From positions 3,859-37,154 of the forward strand of contig DDVH01000040.1 of assembly GCA_002345215.1 (NCBI GenBank): DNA of 33,296 nt, written 5' to 3'. Below the pieces are notes generated by a model. It saw only the letters and a program-made list of their open reading frames with translations, did not search any database and was not told the DNA's origin. Origin of the DNA: Anaerolineales bacterium UBA2317. GTDB lineage: Bacteria; Chloroflexota; Anaerolineae; Anaerolineales; Villigracilaceae. Positions 16,530-23,492 of the stretch are shown piece after piece. Numbering within the stretch: the stretch's first letter is position 1; each line of letters starts with the position of its first letter. The translations under genes were made by a program, and so were the position numbers.

Positions 16530-17633
16530 GTGAATTTGAAAATTGCGATTGTGCACGAATGGTTGAGTACCTTAGGCGGTTCGGAACGGATTTTGGTAGA
16601 GGCGTTAAAGATATATCCGCAAGCGGATATTTTTGCATTAACGCATTTTCCTAAAAACTTTATCAACACGCCGTTGGAAAATGTAAAAGTTAACACTTCT
16701 TTTTTTCAGAAAATTCCCAACGTTGAAAATTTGTATCGAAAACTTTTGCCGCTCATGCCTTTGGCAATTGAGTCTTTGGATGTTTCAAAATACGACCTTG
16801 TGATTTCACTGTCTCACGCGGTGGCGCATGGCGTGAAAACGCATCAGAATCAAAAACATATTTCATATATTTCTACACCAATGAGATATGCGTGGCACAT
16901 GCGCGATGATTATTTGCGCTTACACAAATTAAACAAACCTTTGATTCATTCCGCCGCACGCCTGACCTTGAACCTGCTCAGGCGGTGGGATAAATCTGCT
17001 TCCAAGCGAACAGATTCGTTCATAGCAAACTCTCATTGGACAGCATCTCACATAAAACAAGCATGGAATCGTGAGTCACATGTCATTTATCCACCAGTAG
17101 ATGTGAAGCGGTTTTCTCCAGCAAAAGAACGAGAACATTTTTATTTATTGGTTTCGCGTCTCGTGCCTTATAAAATGTCGGTTGAAATTGTGAAGGCATT
17201 TAATGAATTAAAACTTCCGCTTATCGTCGTCGGTGATGGACCTGATATTGCCGAATTATATGAGATAGCGAAAGAAAATATTGAGTTAATGTTTTTTCAA
17301 CCTGACGAAGTGGTGACTGATTTAATGAATCGTGCCAAAGCCTTTGTTTACATGGCTACAGAAGATTTTGGAATCGCCATGGCAGAAGCACAAGCAGCGG
17401 GATGCCCTATCATTGCGTATTACAAAGGCGGCGCGAGTGAAATTGTCAAAGATGGAGAAACAGGGATTCTATTCAAAGAGCAAACATCAGCAAGTTTGAT
17501 TGAGGCGATTAACAAATTTGAAGCAATGAAATTAAATAGCAAAGCCGCATCGGAAAATGCGGCTCGCTTTTCATCTGAAAGATTTAGGGATGAGTTTTCG
17601 AGTTTTATAGTCTCTTCGCTTCGCTCAGAGTGA
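16530..17633 (+). CDS. Family 4 glycosyltransferase
   Basis: This 367-residue GT-B enzyme transfers a sugar from a nucleotide-sugar donor. The N-terminal domain has IVHEWLSTLGGSERILVEAL (about 7-26, acceptor-side glycine loop). The C-terminal donor domain has VSRLVPYK (208-215), GDGPD (235-239) and the EX7E motif EDFGIAMAE (Glu278/Glu286), followed by GGASEIVKDGETGILF. The start is GTG 16530, or TTG 16536 with a better placed GGAG. The final residues SSLRSE come from a repeat (17608-17635). It is divergent from the glycan operon and likely works in the same pathway. Confidence 0.9.
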   Translation: MNLKIAIVHEWLSTLGGSERILVEALKIYPQADIFALTHFPKNFINTPLENVKVNTSFFQKIPNVENLYRKLLPLMPLAIESLDVSKYDLVISLSHAVAHGVKTHQNQKHISYISTPMRYAWHMRDDYLRLHKLNKPLIHSAARLTLNLLRRWDKSASKRTDSFIANSHWTASHIKQAWNRESHVIYPPVDVKRFSPAKEREHFYLLVSRLVPYKMSVEIVKAFNELKLPLIVVGDGPDIAELYEIAKENIELMFFQPDEVVTDLMNRAKAFVYMATEDFGIAMAEAQAAGCPIIAYYKGGASEIVKDGETGILFKEQTSASLIEAINKFEAMKLNSKAASENAARFSSERFRDEFSSFIVSSLRSE

Positions 17634-17635
17634 CA
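17608..17635. repeat. CTTCGCTTCGCTCAGAGTGACA repeat at the 3' end of the GT4 gene
   Basis: AGTCTCTTCGCTTCGCTCAG continues to AGTGACA and includes the TGA stop. The sequence matches, from memory, a short intergenic repeat type seen in many bacterial genomes. It encodes the last six or so residues of the protein and reaches the 4-nt gap before the convergent gene. Confidence 0.6.
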
Positions 17636-17637
17636 AA

Positions 17638-18540
17638 CTACAAAACCGCTTTCGCCAAAGCCTCTAGTCCTGTTAAATCATCCAAATCTAACCATTGGAG
17701 CATGACACGTTGCAAACCTACAGACTCAAGTTTGGATAATTGCTCTTTCACTTGACTTGCATTCCCTGCAATTGCGCCACGCTGATTTATTTCTTGGATA
17801 CTTCGACCTTTTAATTTATCCTTGAGAGCAGACTCATTTGCACCGAAGATACAACCTGTCATCATCGAACGCTTTACGGATTTAATATCTCTTTTCTCTT
17901 TTTGCAAGGCTTCGTCAATGCGGGTATTCGCTTTTTTGAAGTCTTCAACATTCAAATAAACAGCATTCCATTCATCGGCATATTTGGCGACGAGTTCAGG
18001 TGTGCGTTTTGGTCCATTGCTACCGATGAGAATTGGAATCCTTCTTTGAGGGCGTGGGAGTAGAGTTGCCTCACGCAGTTGAAAATATTTACCATCAAAT
18101 GACAGAGATGAATCACTGTTGAGTAAATGCGTCACTACTTGCAAGCCTTCTTCAAAACGGTCGAAGCGGGATTTTATATCTAATAAATCAAAACCAAAGA
18201 GATGATGTTCACGTTCTTGCCAGCCGCCACCGAGACCAAGAGTTAATCTTCCGTTTGATAAATCATCTACAGCAGAAGCCATGCGCGCCGTGAAAGCGGG
18301 GTGACGAAATGAAAACGGCGTAACGAGCGGACCAAACTCAATGCGTTTTGTGTTACTTGCTAACCAAGTGAGCGAAACCCAAAGTTCTAACGAATCAATA
18401 TCTGGCGGATTTGAATTTGTAAAATGGTCTGAACGATACAAGCCAACAAAACCTAGTTCTTCGACTGACTTTACTATTTTTTGCCAACGAGACCAATTCA
18501 GACCATTTTGACCTTCGAGCATAATGGCAACTTCAAGCAT
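17638..18540 (-). CDS. LLM-class (luciferase-like, F420-dependent type) oxidoreductase
   Basis: This 300-residue protein has the luciferase-like TIM-barrel marks: ELGFVGLYRSDHF (about 28-40), IEFGPLVTPFSFRHPAFTAR (about 67-86), LGLGGGWQEREHHLFG (about 102-117) and LLPRPQRRIPILIGSNGPKRT (about 160-180). Family members use F420 or FMN for hydride transfer; the pattern favours the F420 group, but the cofactor is inferred. A clear AGGAG Shine-Dalgarno lies 7 nt before the ATG. It follows the SnoaL-like gene by 43 nt on the same strand and may belong to the TetR-controlled operon. Confidence 0.88.
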   Translation of the reverse strand: MLEVAIMLEGQNGLNWSRWQKIVKSVEELGFVGLYRSDHFTNSNPPDIDSLELWVSLTWLASNTKRIEFGPLVTPFSFRHPAFTARMASAVDDLSNGRLTLGLGGGWQEREHHLFGFDLLDIKSRFDRFEEGLQVVTHLLNSDSSLSFDGKYFQLREATLLPRPQRRIPILIGSNGPKRTPELVAKYADEWNAVYLNVEDFKKANTRIDEALQKEKRDIKSVKRSMMTGCIFGANESALKDKLKGRSIQEINQRGAIAGNASQVKEQLSKLESVGLQRVMLQWLDLDDLTGLEALAKAVL

Positions 18541-18583
18541 GGTGACTCTCCTTTTTGCTTGAGTCTACTTCAAAAGTTTTATA

Positions 18584-19036
18584 TTATCCAACCAAAGGTA
18601 ATTGTGATGCTTCTTCAACACCATGTGCTGATTGAATTTCAAGATATTCAATCAATAATTTCGTATCACAATAAATATGGATTGAATCTGCCCTTGCCCA
18701 TTTGAAGTGAATAATATGCACACCACAATTTGAGGCTTGTTTGCCATTACGAAGCGTAAAAAAATCTTTCCATTCAATGGTAACAGTTGTATCCCATGGG
18801 GTTCCTTGAACAATAATGTCTGTCAATTCAAATCGCAAGTCTGGCAATATTTTGTAAAGACGTTCATACCAAGCACGAGTTACAAGCATAGAAGTTCGTA
18901 AACCTGATAAAGCATGATTTCCAATAAACCAATGTTCAAAATTTGGAGCAAGGCTTGAAAGGACAGGGTTATAGTCACCTTGACTTAATGATGCGAATAC
19001 ATCTTTTATCTTTGAACGCATGATGGCATGATACAT
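18584..19036 (-). CDS. SnoaL-like/NTF2-fold polyketide cyclase family protein
   Basis: I choose ATG 19036 (150 aa), preceded by GAGGA at normal spacing, rather than a TTG at 19057 that overlaps the upstream gene. The sequence (IKDVFASLSQGDYNPVLSSL, FEHWFIGNHALSG, TRAWYERLYKILPDLRFELTDIIVQG, TTVTIEWKDFFTLRNG) is typical of the SnoaL-like alpha+beta cone fold. Members range from cyclases to proteins without known activity, so the substrate is unknown. It is the fourth gene of the TetR operon. Confidence 0.75.
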   Translation of the reverse strand: MYHAIMRSKIKDVFASLSQGDYNPVLSSLAPNFEHWFIGNHALSGLRTSMLVTRAWYERLYKILPDLRFELTDIIVQGTPWDTTVTIEWKDFFTLRNGKQASNCGVHIIHFKWARADSIHIYCDTKLLIEYLEIQSAHGVEEASQLPLVG

Positions 19037-19046
19037 TAGGATTTCC

Positions 19047-19499
19047 TCACGCACCAATTCCGCGCGCCATCATGGGGGCAACTAAAAGAATAAGCAAAAT
19101 ACAAATGAGTTCAAGGTGTACAAATAAGCGAATTCTTTTGTATTCATCATCAGTGAATTCAGGCGCTTTATCTTCTTTTAGATTTGTTCTCCATTTGAGA
19201 AAACGAACTGTAGGGTAAATAGAAATCAAACCAGCAAGAATAAACAAGCCCATCTTAATCCAATACATGGTGTTGTTCAGATAAAAGGCTGAACCTTTTT
19301 CAAAATAAAAAACTCGAAGTAATCCTGCAATAATTACAATTGCCGCTGAAATTCCATAAGCAGTATCAACATGCAAAATACGTTTTGCTTCATGGACTGT
19401 TAAATTTTTACGAAATGCAACAAATTCATAAACCAGTGTTGCAGTCACCGCGAATGCGGCGATGTGATGTAAAGTTGCCATAATTGAATTGAGTATCAT
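19047..19499 (-). CDS. DUF2214 family membrane protein
   Basis: This 150-residue protein has four membrane segments (about 8-25, 46-63, 81-98, 128-146). The signature HHIAAFAVTATLVYEF, RILHVDTAYGISAAIVIIAGLLRV and KMGLFILAGLISIYPTVRFLKWR fit DUF2214. Conserved His residues near the first helix could bind a metal or haem, but no function is established. Its start overlaps the upstream stop (ATGA). Confidence 0.8.
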   Translation of the reverse strand: MILNSIMATLHHIAAFAVTATLVYEFVAFRKNLTVHEAKRILHVDTAYGISAAIVIIAGLLRVFYFEKGSAFYLNNTMYWIKMGLFILAGLISIYPTVRFLKWRTNLKEDKAPEFTDDEYKRIRLFVHLELICILLILLVAPMMARGIGA

Positions 19500-20014
19500 T
19501 GAACTGTCTCCTTTATTTCTACTTGATTTTGATTAACTTGTTTTGACCCTAAACGCAAGCGTGCTGTTTCTCTTCTTCCAACCGCTTGGACGTGTTCTGT
19601 CGCGGCGGCTAAACCAAACTTTGGCATGTTGCCATACACGCATTCAAATTGGTCAGGATTCACTGTATACGTTTCGTGCCAAATACCAACTGTTCCATTT
19701 GAACCAACGGCTTGATTAAATTTTTTCCATGGTTCGAGATGCGGGTCAGATGGATTCTTTGCAAAATTTTCTAAATCTTCAAATGAACGCCAGTATTGGA
19801 TAATGCAAGGTCCGCTGAGATTCCAGAAAAATTCGGCGTGCAAAAATCCTTTTTCAGGGTGTGTAAATAAAGTATTTAGCATGGGTACCATGGCATTAGA
19901 AACAGGTAACCATTTATCGATGCGCCACCATTTGTTAATTCTCATACCAATCAAGAAAACCACAAATGGCTGATTAGTTTTTGCTGTAAAACGTCCGTTA
20001 AATATTTTTGTCAT
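19496..20014 (-). CDS. DUF4188 family protein (dimeric alpha-beta barrel type)
   Basis: This 172-residue protein matches DUF4188 by pattern: GRFTAKTNQPFVVFLIGMRINKWWRIDKWLPV (about 7-38), FFWNLSGPCIIQYWRSFEDLENFAK (about 62-86) and GIWHETYTVNPDQFECVYGNMP (about 109-130). The W/F-rich core and the IQYWRSFEDLE element resemble antibiotic-biosynthesis-monooxygenase-like folds. No reaction is known. It follows the regulator gene by 3 nt and its start is preceded by AAGGA. Confidence 0.8.
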   Translation of the reverse strand: MTKIFNGRFTAKTNQPFVVFLIGMRINKWWRIDKWLPVSNAMVPMLNTLFTHPEKGFLHAEFFWNLSGPCIIQYWRSFEDLENFAKNPSDPHLEPWKKFNQAVGSNGTVGIWHETYTVNPDQFECVYGNMPKFGLAAATEHVQAVGRRETARLRLGSKQVNQNQVEIKETVQ

Positions 20015-20017
20015 GAT

Positions 20018-20710
20018 TCAATCCTTTAGAAAAGTATCTGCAATCGAATTTAATTCATACATATATAAGGCATCACCTTTTTCTCCAAAAGGCGGAAGAT
20101 TACCTTGAATTTCTAATGAAACTATTCCATGCACACGTGACCAAATAATCATTGCTACAGAAAGTGACAAGACATCTGCTTCCCCACCGTATGTTTTCCA
20201 CATCTCAAAACTAACTTTGTATTCTGATTTCACTTTTGGAAATGAATCAATATTTAATTTTCCAGCCAAACGAAAAGCCTCAACAACCACACTGACCAAT
20301 GCACCTAATGAACGAGCCGAAGATGGAAATACTTCGTCAAATGGAGCTTGATAGCCTGGAATTGGCGTTCCGAAAATTAATTGATATCTTTGAGGAAAAG
20401 CATGCGCCCAGTTGCGATAAGCTTTACCAATCGCAAGGAAGCGTTTTTTATTATCACTCGTTGATATTGCGTCGCGTGCTTCTATTTGCGAATCACCAAA
20501 AGAAGTGTAGGCATCAATAATCAATGCAGTCACCAACGCATCTCTATCTGGAAAATAGTTGTAGATAGCAGGCGCAGTAATTTTCAACTCGCGAGCAATT
20601 GCCCGCAGAGACAAAGCAGGCGCACCCACCTCAGCAATTTGACTCCATGCCGTTTCTTTGATGGCTTCTTGCAAATTCGGGATTTGTTTCTTCTTTGAAG
20701 GTCTAACCAT
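20018..20710 (-). CDS. TetR/AcrR family transcriptional regulator
   Basis: This 230-residue regulator has an N-terminal helix-turn-helix (about 14-60: EAIKETAWSQIAEVGAPALS, then LRAIARELKITAPAIYNYFPDRDALVTALI) with the usual TetR recognition-helix end YNYFPDRDAL. The C-terminal ligand domain resembles the WHG/TetR_C_13 type. It heads an operon with DUF4188, DUF2214, SnoaL-like and possibly luciferase-like genes, and its promoter carries a palindrome consistent with autorepression. An AGGAG Shine-Dalgarno precedes the ATG. The ligand is unknown. Confidence 0.92.
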   Translation of the reverse strand: MVRPSKKKQIPNLQEAIKETAWSQIAEVGAPALSLRAIARELKITAPAIYNYFPDRDALVTALIIDAYTSFGDSQIEARDAISTSDNKKRFLAIGKAYRNWAHAFPQRYQLIFGTPIPGYQAPFDEVFPSSARSLGALVSVVVEAFRLAGKLNIDSFPKVKSEYKVSFEMWKTYGGEADVLSLSVAMIIWSRVHGIVSLEIQGNLPPFGEKGDALYMYELNSIADTFLKD

Positions 20711-20727
20711 ATTTACTCCTGATTTAA

Positions 20728-20767
20728 TTTACGGTGTAAATATACAGTGTTTAGTAAAGTAAATCAA
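20728..20767 (-). promoter_or_regulatory. Promoter and candidate operator of the tetR operon
   Basis: On the minus strand TTGATT (20767-20762) and TATATT (20744-20739) are separated by exactly 17 nt, a good housekeeping-sigma promoter. The palindrome TTTAC-GGT-GTAAA (20728-20740) overlaps the end of the -10 box and the expected start site, where a TetR dimer would block transcription. Confidence 0.7.
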
Positions 20768-20785
20768 GGGGAAAAACCTCTTATT

Positions 20786-20822
20786 AAAAGAGACAGTCAC
20801 CTTTAAGGTGACTGTCTCTTTT
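20786..20822. terminator. Strong intrinsic terminator (17-bp perfect stem)
   Basis: AAAAGAGACAGTCACCT and its exact complement flank a 3-nt loop; the A-run and T-run on either side make it usable on both strands. It ends the transcript of the NucS-like gene (stop at 20829) before the tetR promoter. Confidence 0.9.
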
Positions 20823-20828
20823 GCTATT

Positions 20829-21722
20829 TTATTTCCATGACTGTACTTTCATATCCCATCCGTAAGTGAGAATTTGAATTTTTTTCTGTTTTCGGATATC
20901 CTTCTCATATGCTGGCATAACTCCTGAACAAACAATTACTCCATGAATCTTTTTATTTTTTTCTCTTTCTCTAAATTCTTGAAGATACCGTTGGATTTGT
21001 TGAATTGCATCTCTTCCAACTCTGTTTAACTTTACTTCTACAATAGTGATATTGTTTTTTTTATCTTCGAAGAGTAAATCGACTATACCACTTTCAATAT
21101 GCAGCTGCCTATTAATTAATTTTAAGCCTTTCCCAATTAAGATTGGATTCTTAGCAATAAAATCTTCAATATCTTTTTCAATTGTTTCAGAAACTTCCTC
21201 ACTAGACATTAATCGTTTGATTGTTTTCTTCTTTATATTAATGTTTTTGAGTAAAATATTAACATCTTTTGTTGTCAATTCTCTCCATGCCCGTGTGGCA
21301 GAACTTATATCTTGCATTTCGGGGTGATTCCCCAAGAATTTTACATTGAGTGATAATTTTTTTACTAATCTACTATCAAAAAGTAATGGTACATCAAGTA
21401 CTCTTGAAGTAATTGGGTCGCCAAATAAGATCACATCTTCTCTATTTTTTTGATTACTCTTTTTATAATCGCTAATATGTGGGTTAACATATTTTTTATT
21501 AAGAAGTTTATCTTTTACTACTTCTGAAGTATTAAGCACACGATTAACAATGAAATAAGATGTAATATATCTTTTCCCTCCCCAACTTGTATGAAAAAAG
21601 ACATAATCGCCCATTCTCAGAGATTTAAGTTTTCGTGCTCGCTGATTTACATCACCATAAGTGAATTCATCTAAAACGGGATCAGGTTTTGGAAGTTGGA
21701 TATAAGGAATCAGTAAATTCAT
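20829..21722 (-). CDS. NucS-type nuclease with an EVE/PUA-like N-terminal domain
   Basis: This 297-residue protein has two parts. Residues about 1-135 (GDYVFFHTSWGGKRYITSYFIVNRVL at 38-63) look like a beta-barrel reader of the EVE/PUA kind; this is inferred from pattern only. Residues about 178-297 match the NucS/DUF91 PD-(D/E)xK nuclease: EKDIEDFIAKNP (182-193), GIVDLL (Asp215), IVEVK (Glu229, Lys231) and a following QQIQRYLQEF. The active-site residues appear intact. The gene looks richer in Lys, Asn, Ile and A+T than its neighbours, which suggests transfer. It is monocistronic, with its own TATAAT box and terminator. Confidence 0.75.
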   Translation of the reverse strand: MNLLIPYIQLPKPDPVLDEFTYGDVNQRARKLKSLRMGDYVFFHTSWGGKRYITSYFIVNRVLNTSEVVKDKLLNKKYVNPHISDYKKSNQKNREDVILFGDPITSRVLDVPLLFDSRLVKKLSLNVKFLGNHPEMQDISSATRAWRELTTKDVNILLKNINIKKKTIKRLMSSEEVSETIEKDIEDFIAKNPILIGKGLKLINRQLHIESGIVDLLFEDKKNNITIVEVKLNRVGRDAIQQIQRYLQEFREREKNKKIHGVIVCSGVMPAYEKDIRKQKKIQILTYGWDMKVQSWK

Positions 21723-21746
21723 GTTTTATCCTATCATTGTAAAGAG

Positions 21747-21752
21747 ATTATA
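21747..21752 (-). promoter_or_regulatory. Candidate -10 box (TATAAT) of the NucS-like gene
   Basis: TATAAT is read on the minus strand 24 nt before the ATG at 21722. It would give a leader of about 17 nt with a weak AGGA. No clear -35 is seen. Confidence 0.45.
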
Positions 21753-21787
21753 TAAGAAAAATTTAATACCTAATATCTGCTTATCTA

Positions 21788-22663
21788 TTACTTTATTAGT
21801 TCTTTAACTCCCACCCACTCCCCACTTTCCTTCGGATGCTCCACCATCACCAACCCTTCGCCTCCGCTCAGGGCAGGCTTTCCATTCTCCATTAACCTAT
21901 TAACCGTTTTTTTCACCACCTCATTCCCCCACCCAAACAACTTATTAACATCTCTCAAATCCGCCGCACCGAGCATATCGAAATATAATTCCAAAATTTT
22001 CATGCGTGCTTCGGATTCTTTTATTTTGCGAGCTTGTTCTGCTAAATCAGGGAAATGCCTCGTTGTGATTTCGTAAATATGTGAATATTTCCATGCGCCT
22101 GCTTGAGCAACACCGACAGGTAAAATTTTAAAGTCTCTTTGCAATTGTTCAAGTGCTTTATTAAATTCAGAATCTTTAGCATTGGATAATTTTGATTCTT
22201 TTCGTAAGTCAAGTGTATTCATCGCGCCTTTATCTAACAAAGTTTCATACACTTGTTTCGATGCTTGTGTTAATCGTCCTTCACGATACGCAATTAAATA
22301 ATCTTCCTCGGGTGAGCCATAATTTTCTGAAAGCGCATAAAAATATGGCGCAACATCTAATGAAATCATCGTGGCTTTACCGCGTAATATTTTTCCGTAA
22401 TACCATATCTTTTTATCGAGTGCGTCATCTTTCCAACCCCACGTCACATGCCCAGGGTCATCATGTTTATCAGCCACAGGTCTATCGCCTGCAACGGCTG
22501 TCCATAATGAAGGCAAGTCAATACCTTTGATGGGCCAGAAATATGTAAAGCCGCGTTTGTTAACGAAGGTCAATGCCGCACGTTGAGATGAAAGTCGCTT
22601 GTTCGGTGGCAGGTTGAAGGTCCGCGTGCGAAGCGTTTGTAACTTCTTCAAGTTAATCAGCAT
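21788..22663 (-). CDS. AlkZ-related protein (YcaQ-like winged-helix DNA glycosylase superfamily)
   Basis: I start at ATG 22663 (291 aa), which lies 6 nt behind a TATAAT; the longer frame to 22690 would include the promoter. Characteristic segments are SSQRAALTFVNKRGFTYFWP (about 25-44), SLWTAVAGDRPVADKHDDPG (about 52-71) and HVTWGWKDD, with winged-helix-like repeats in the C-terminal half. AlkZ/YcaQ enzymes unhook DNA interstrand crosslinks, but the QxQ/QxD active-site motif of true AlkZ is not evident, so glycosylase activity is uncertain. It is divergent from pgl. Confidence 0.7.
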   Translation of the reverse strand: MLINLKKLQTLRTRTFNLPPNKRLSSQRAALTFVNKRGFTYFWPIKGIDLPSLWTAVAGDRPVADKHDDPGHVTWGWKDDALDKKIWYYGKILRGKATMISLDVAPYFYALSENYGSPEEDYLIAYREGRLTQASKQVYETLLDKGAMNTLDLRKESKLSNAKDSEFNKALEQLQRDFKILPVGVAQAGAWKYSHIYEITTRHFPDLAEQARKIKESEARMKILELYFDMLGAADLRDVNKLFGWGNEVVKKTVNRLMENGKPALSGGEGLVMVEHPKESGEWVGVKELIK

Positions 22664-22669
22664 GCAAGA

Positions 22670-22687
22670 ATTATAATGCGATACAAT
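22670..22687. promoter_or_regulatory. Shared bidirectional -10 element between the AlkZ-related gene and pgl
   Basis: The palindrome ATTATAAT (22670-22677) reads TATAAT on both strands. On the minus strand it stands 6 nt before ATG 22663 (leaderless). On the plus strand it would start an mRNA with a leader of roughly 15 nt for pgl, and a second box TACAAT (22682-22687) stands 9 nt before ATG 22697. Confidence 0.55.
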
Positions 22688-22696
22688 CATTCAGTT

Positions 22697-23404
22697 ATGA
22701 AAATCCAAAAGTTGGAAATTGAATCTTTATCAAAAGCGTTTATTGAGGTTGCACAAAATTCAATCCGCGAACGTGGAAGATTTTTGGTTGCGTTATCTGG
22801 CGGAAGTACGCCGATGAAGTTATATAAAAAACTCGCTGATGAAGAACTTGATTGGTCGCGTGTGCATTTTTTTTGGGGCGATGAGCGTTGCGTGCCAATC
22901 AATGATGATGGAAATAGTTTTGGGCAAACGAAAAAAGTTTTGTTCGATAAAATTGGTGCTACCAACATTCATCGCGTCAACACTAACCTGCCACCTGCTT
23001 CTGCCGCGACGCATTATGCTCACACTTTGAAATTTTTCGCTGACGCGCCATTAGACTTTCCACGTTTTGATTTAGTATTGCTCGGCTTAGGTGAAGATGG
23101 TCACACTGCATCATTGTTTCCCAACTCACCTGTTGATATTGAAGAACCTGTCATTGCAGTCACAGCAAATTATCAAGATCGCCCAGCGAATCGTGTTACA
23201 TTAACACAAAAAGTTTTTAATGAAGCTAGAGAAATTTGGTTTTTGGTGGCTGGTAAAAATAAAGCAGAGATATTAAATAAAGTAATCGATGGCGAAAGAA
23301 ATTTAGAGTTATATCCCGCACAACGAATCCAACCAATAAATGGAAATTTAATTTGGTGGGTTGATGAAGAAGCATCATCGTCATTGCGAACTGCGAAGCA
23401 GTGA
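22697..23404 (+). CDS. pgl: 6-phosphogluconolactonase
   Basis: This enzyme hydrolyses 6-phosphogluconolactone to 6-phosphogluconate, step two of the oxidative pentose phosphate pathway, in the cytosol. From ATG 22697 it has 235 residues, normal for the DevB/Pgl family; an upstream in-frame ATG at 22676 lies inside the promoter. Marks: ALSGGSTP (32-39), VHFFWGDERCVP (56-67) and LLGLGEDGHTASLFP (128-142). The last residues SSSLRTAKQ are supplied by a repeat (23380-23464), after the natural end near WWVDEEA. It is followed by gnd and zwf on the same strand. Confidence 0.93.
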   Translation: MKIQKLEIESLSKAFIEVAQNSIRERGRFLVALSGGSTPMKLYKKLADEELDWSRVHFFWGDERCVPINDDGNSFGQTKKVLFDKIGATNIHRVNTNLPPASAATHYAHTLKFFADAPLDFPRFDLVLLGLGEDGHTASLFPNSPVDIEEPVIAVTANYQDRPANRVTLTQKVFNEAREIWFLVAGKNKAEILNKVIDGERNLELYPAQRIQPINGNLIWWVDEEASSSLRTAKQ

Positions 23405-23464
23405 ACAATCCCCTCACTTAATTTGGAGATTGCTTCGTCGTGCTAAAGCACTCCTCGCAATGAC
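23380..23464. repeat. MITE-like inverted repeat element bounded by GTCATTGCGA
   Basis: GTCATTGCGA (23380-23389) and TCGCAATGAC (23455-23464) are exact complements about 85 bp apart. The left arm is coding (end of pgl); the right arm (AGATTGCTTCG to CGCAATGACAT, from 23427) matches the copies at 16478 and 26012. No gene is inside. Confidence 0.8.
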
Positions 23465-23492
23465 ATAAAATTTATATTTTTAGGAGCTCACG

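Noticed and set aside
22676..22696. Upstream ATG for pgl
   Set aside because: It lies inside the -10 region shared with the divergent gene; ATG 22697 fits the usual family start.
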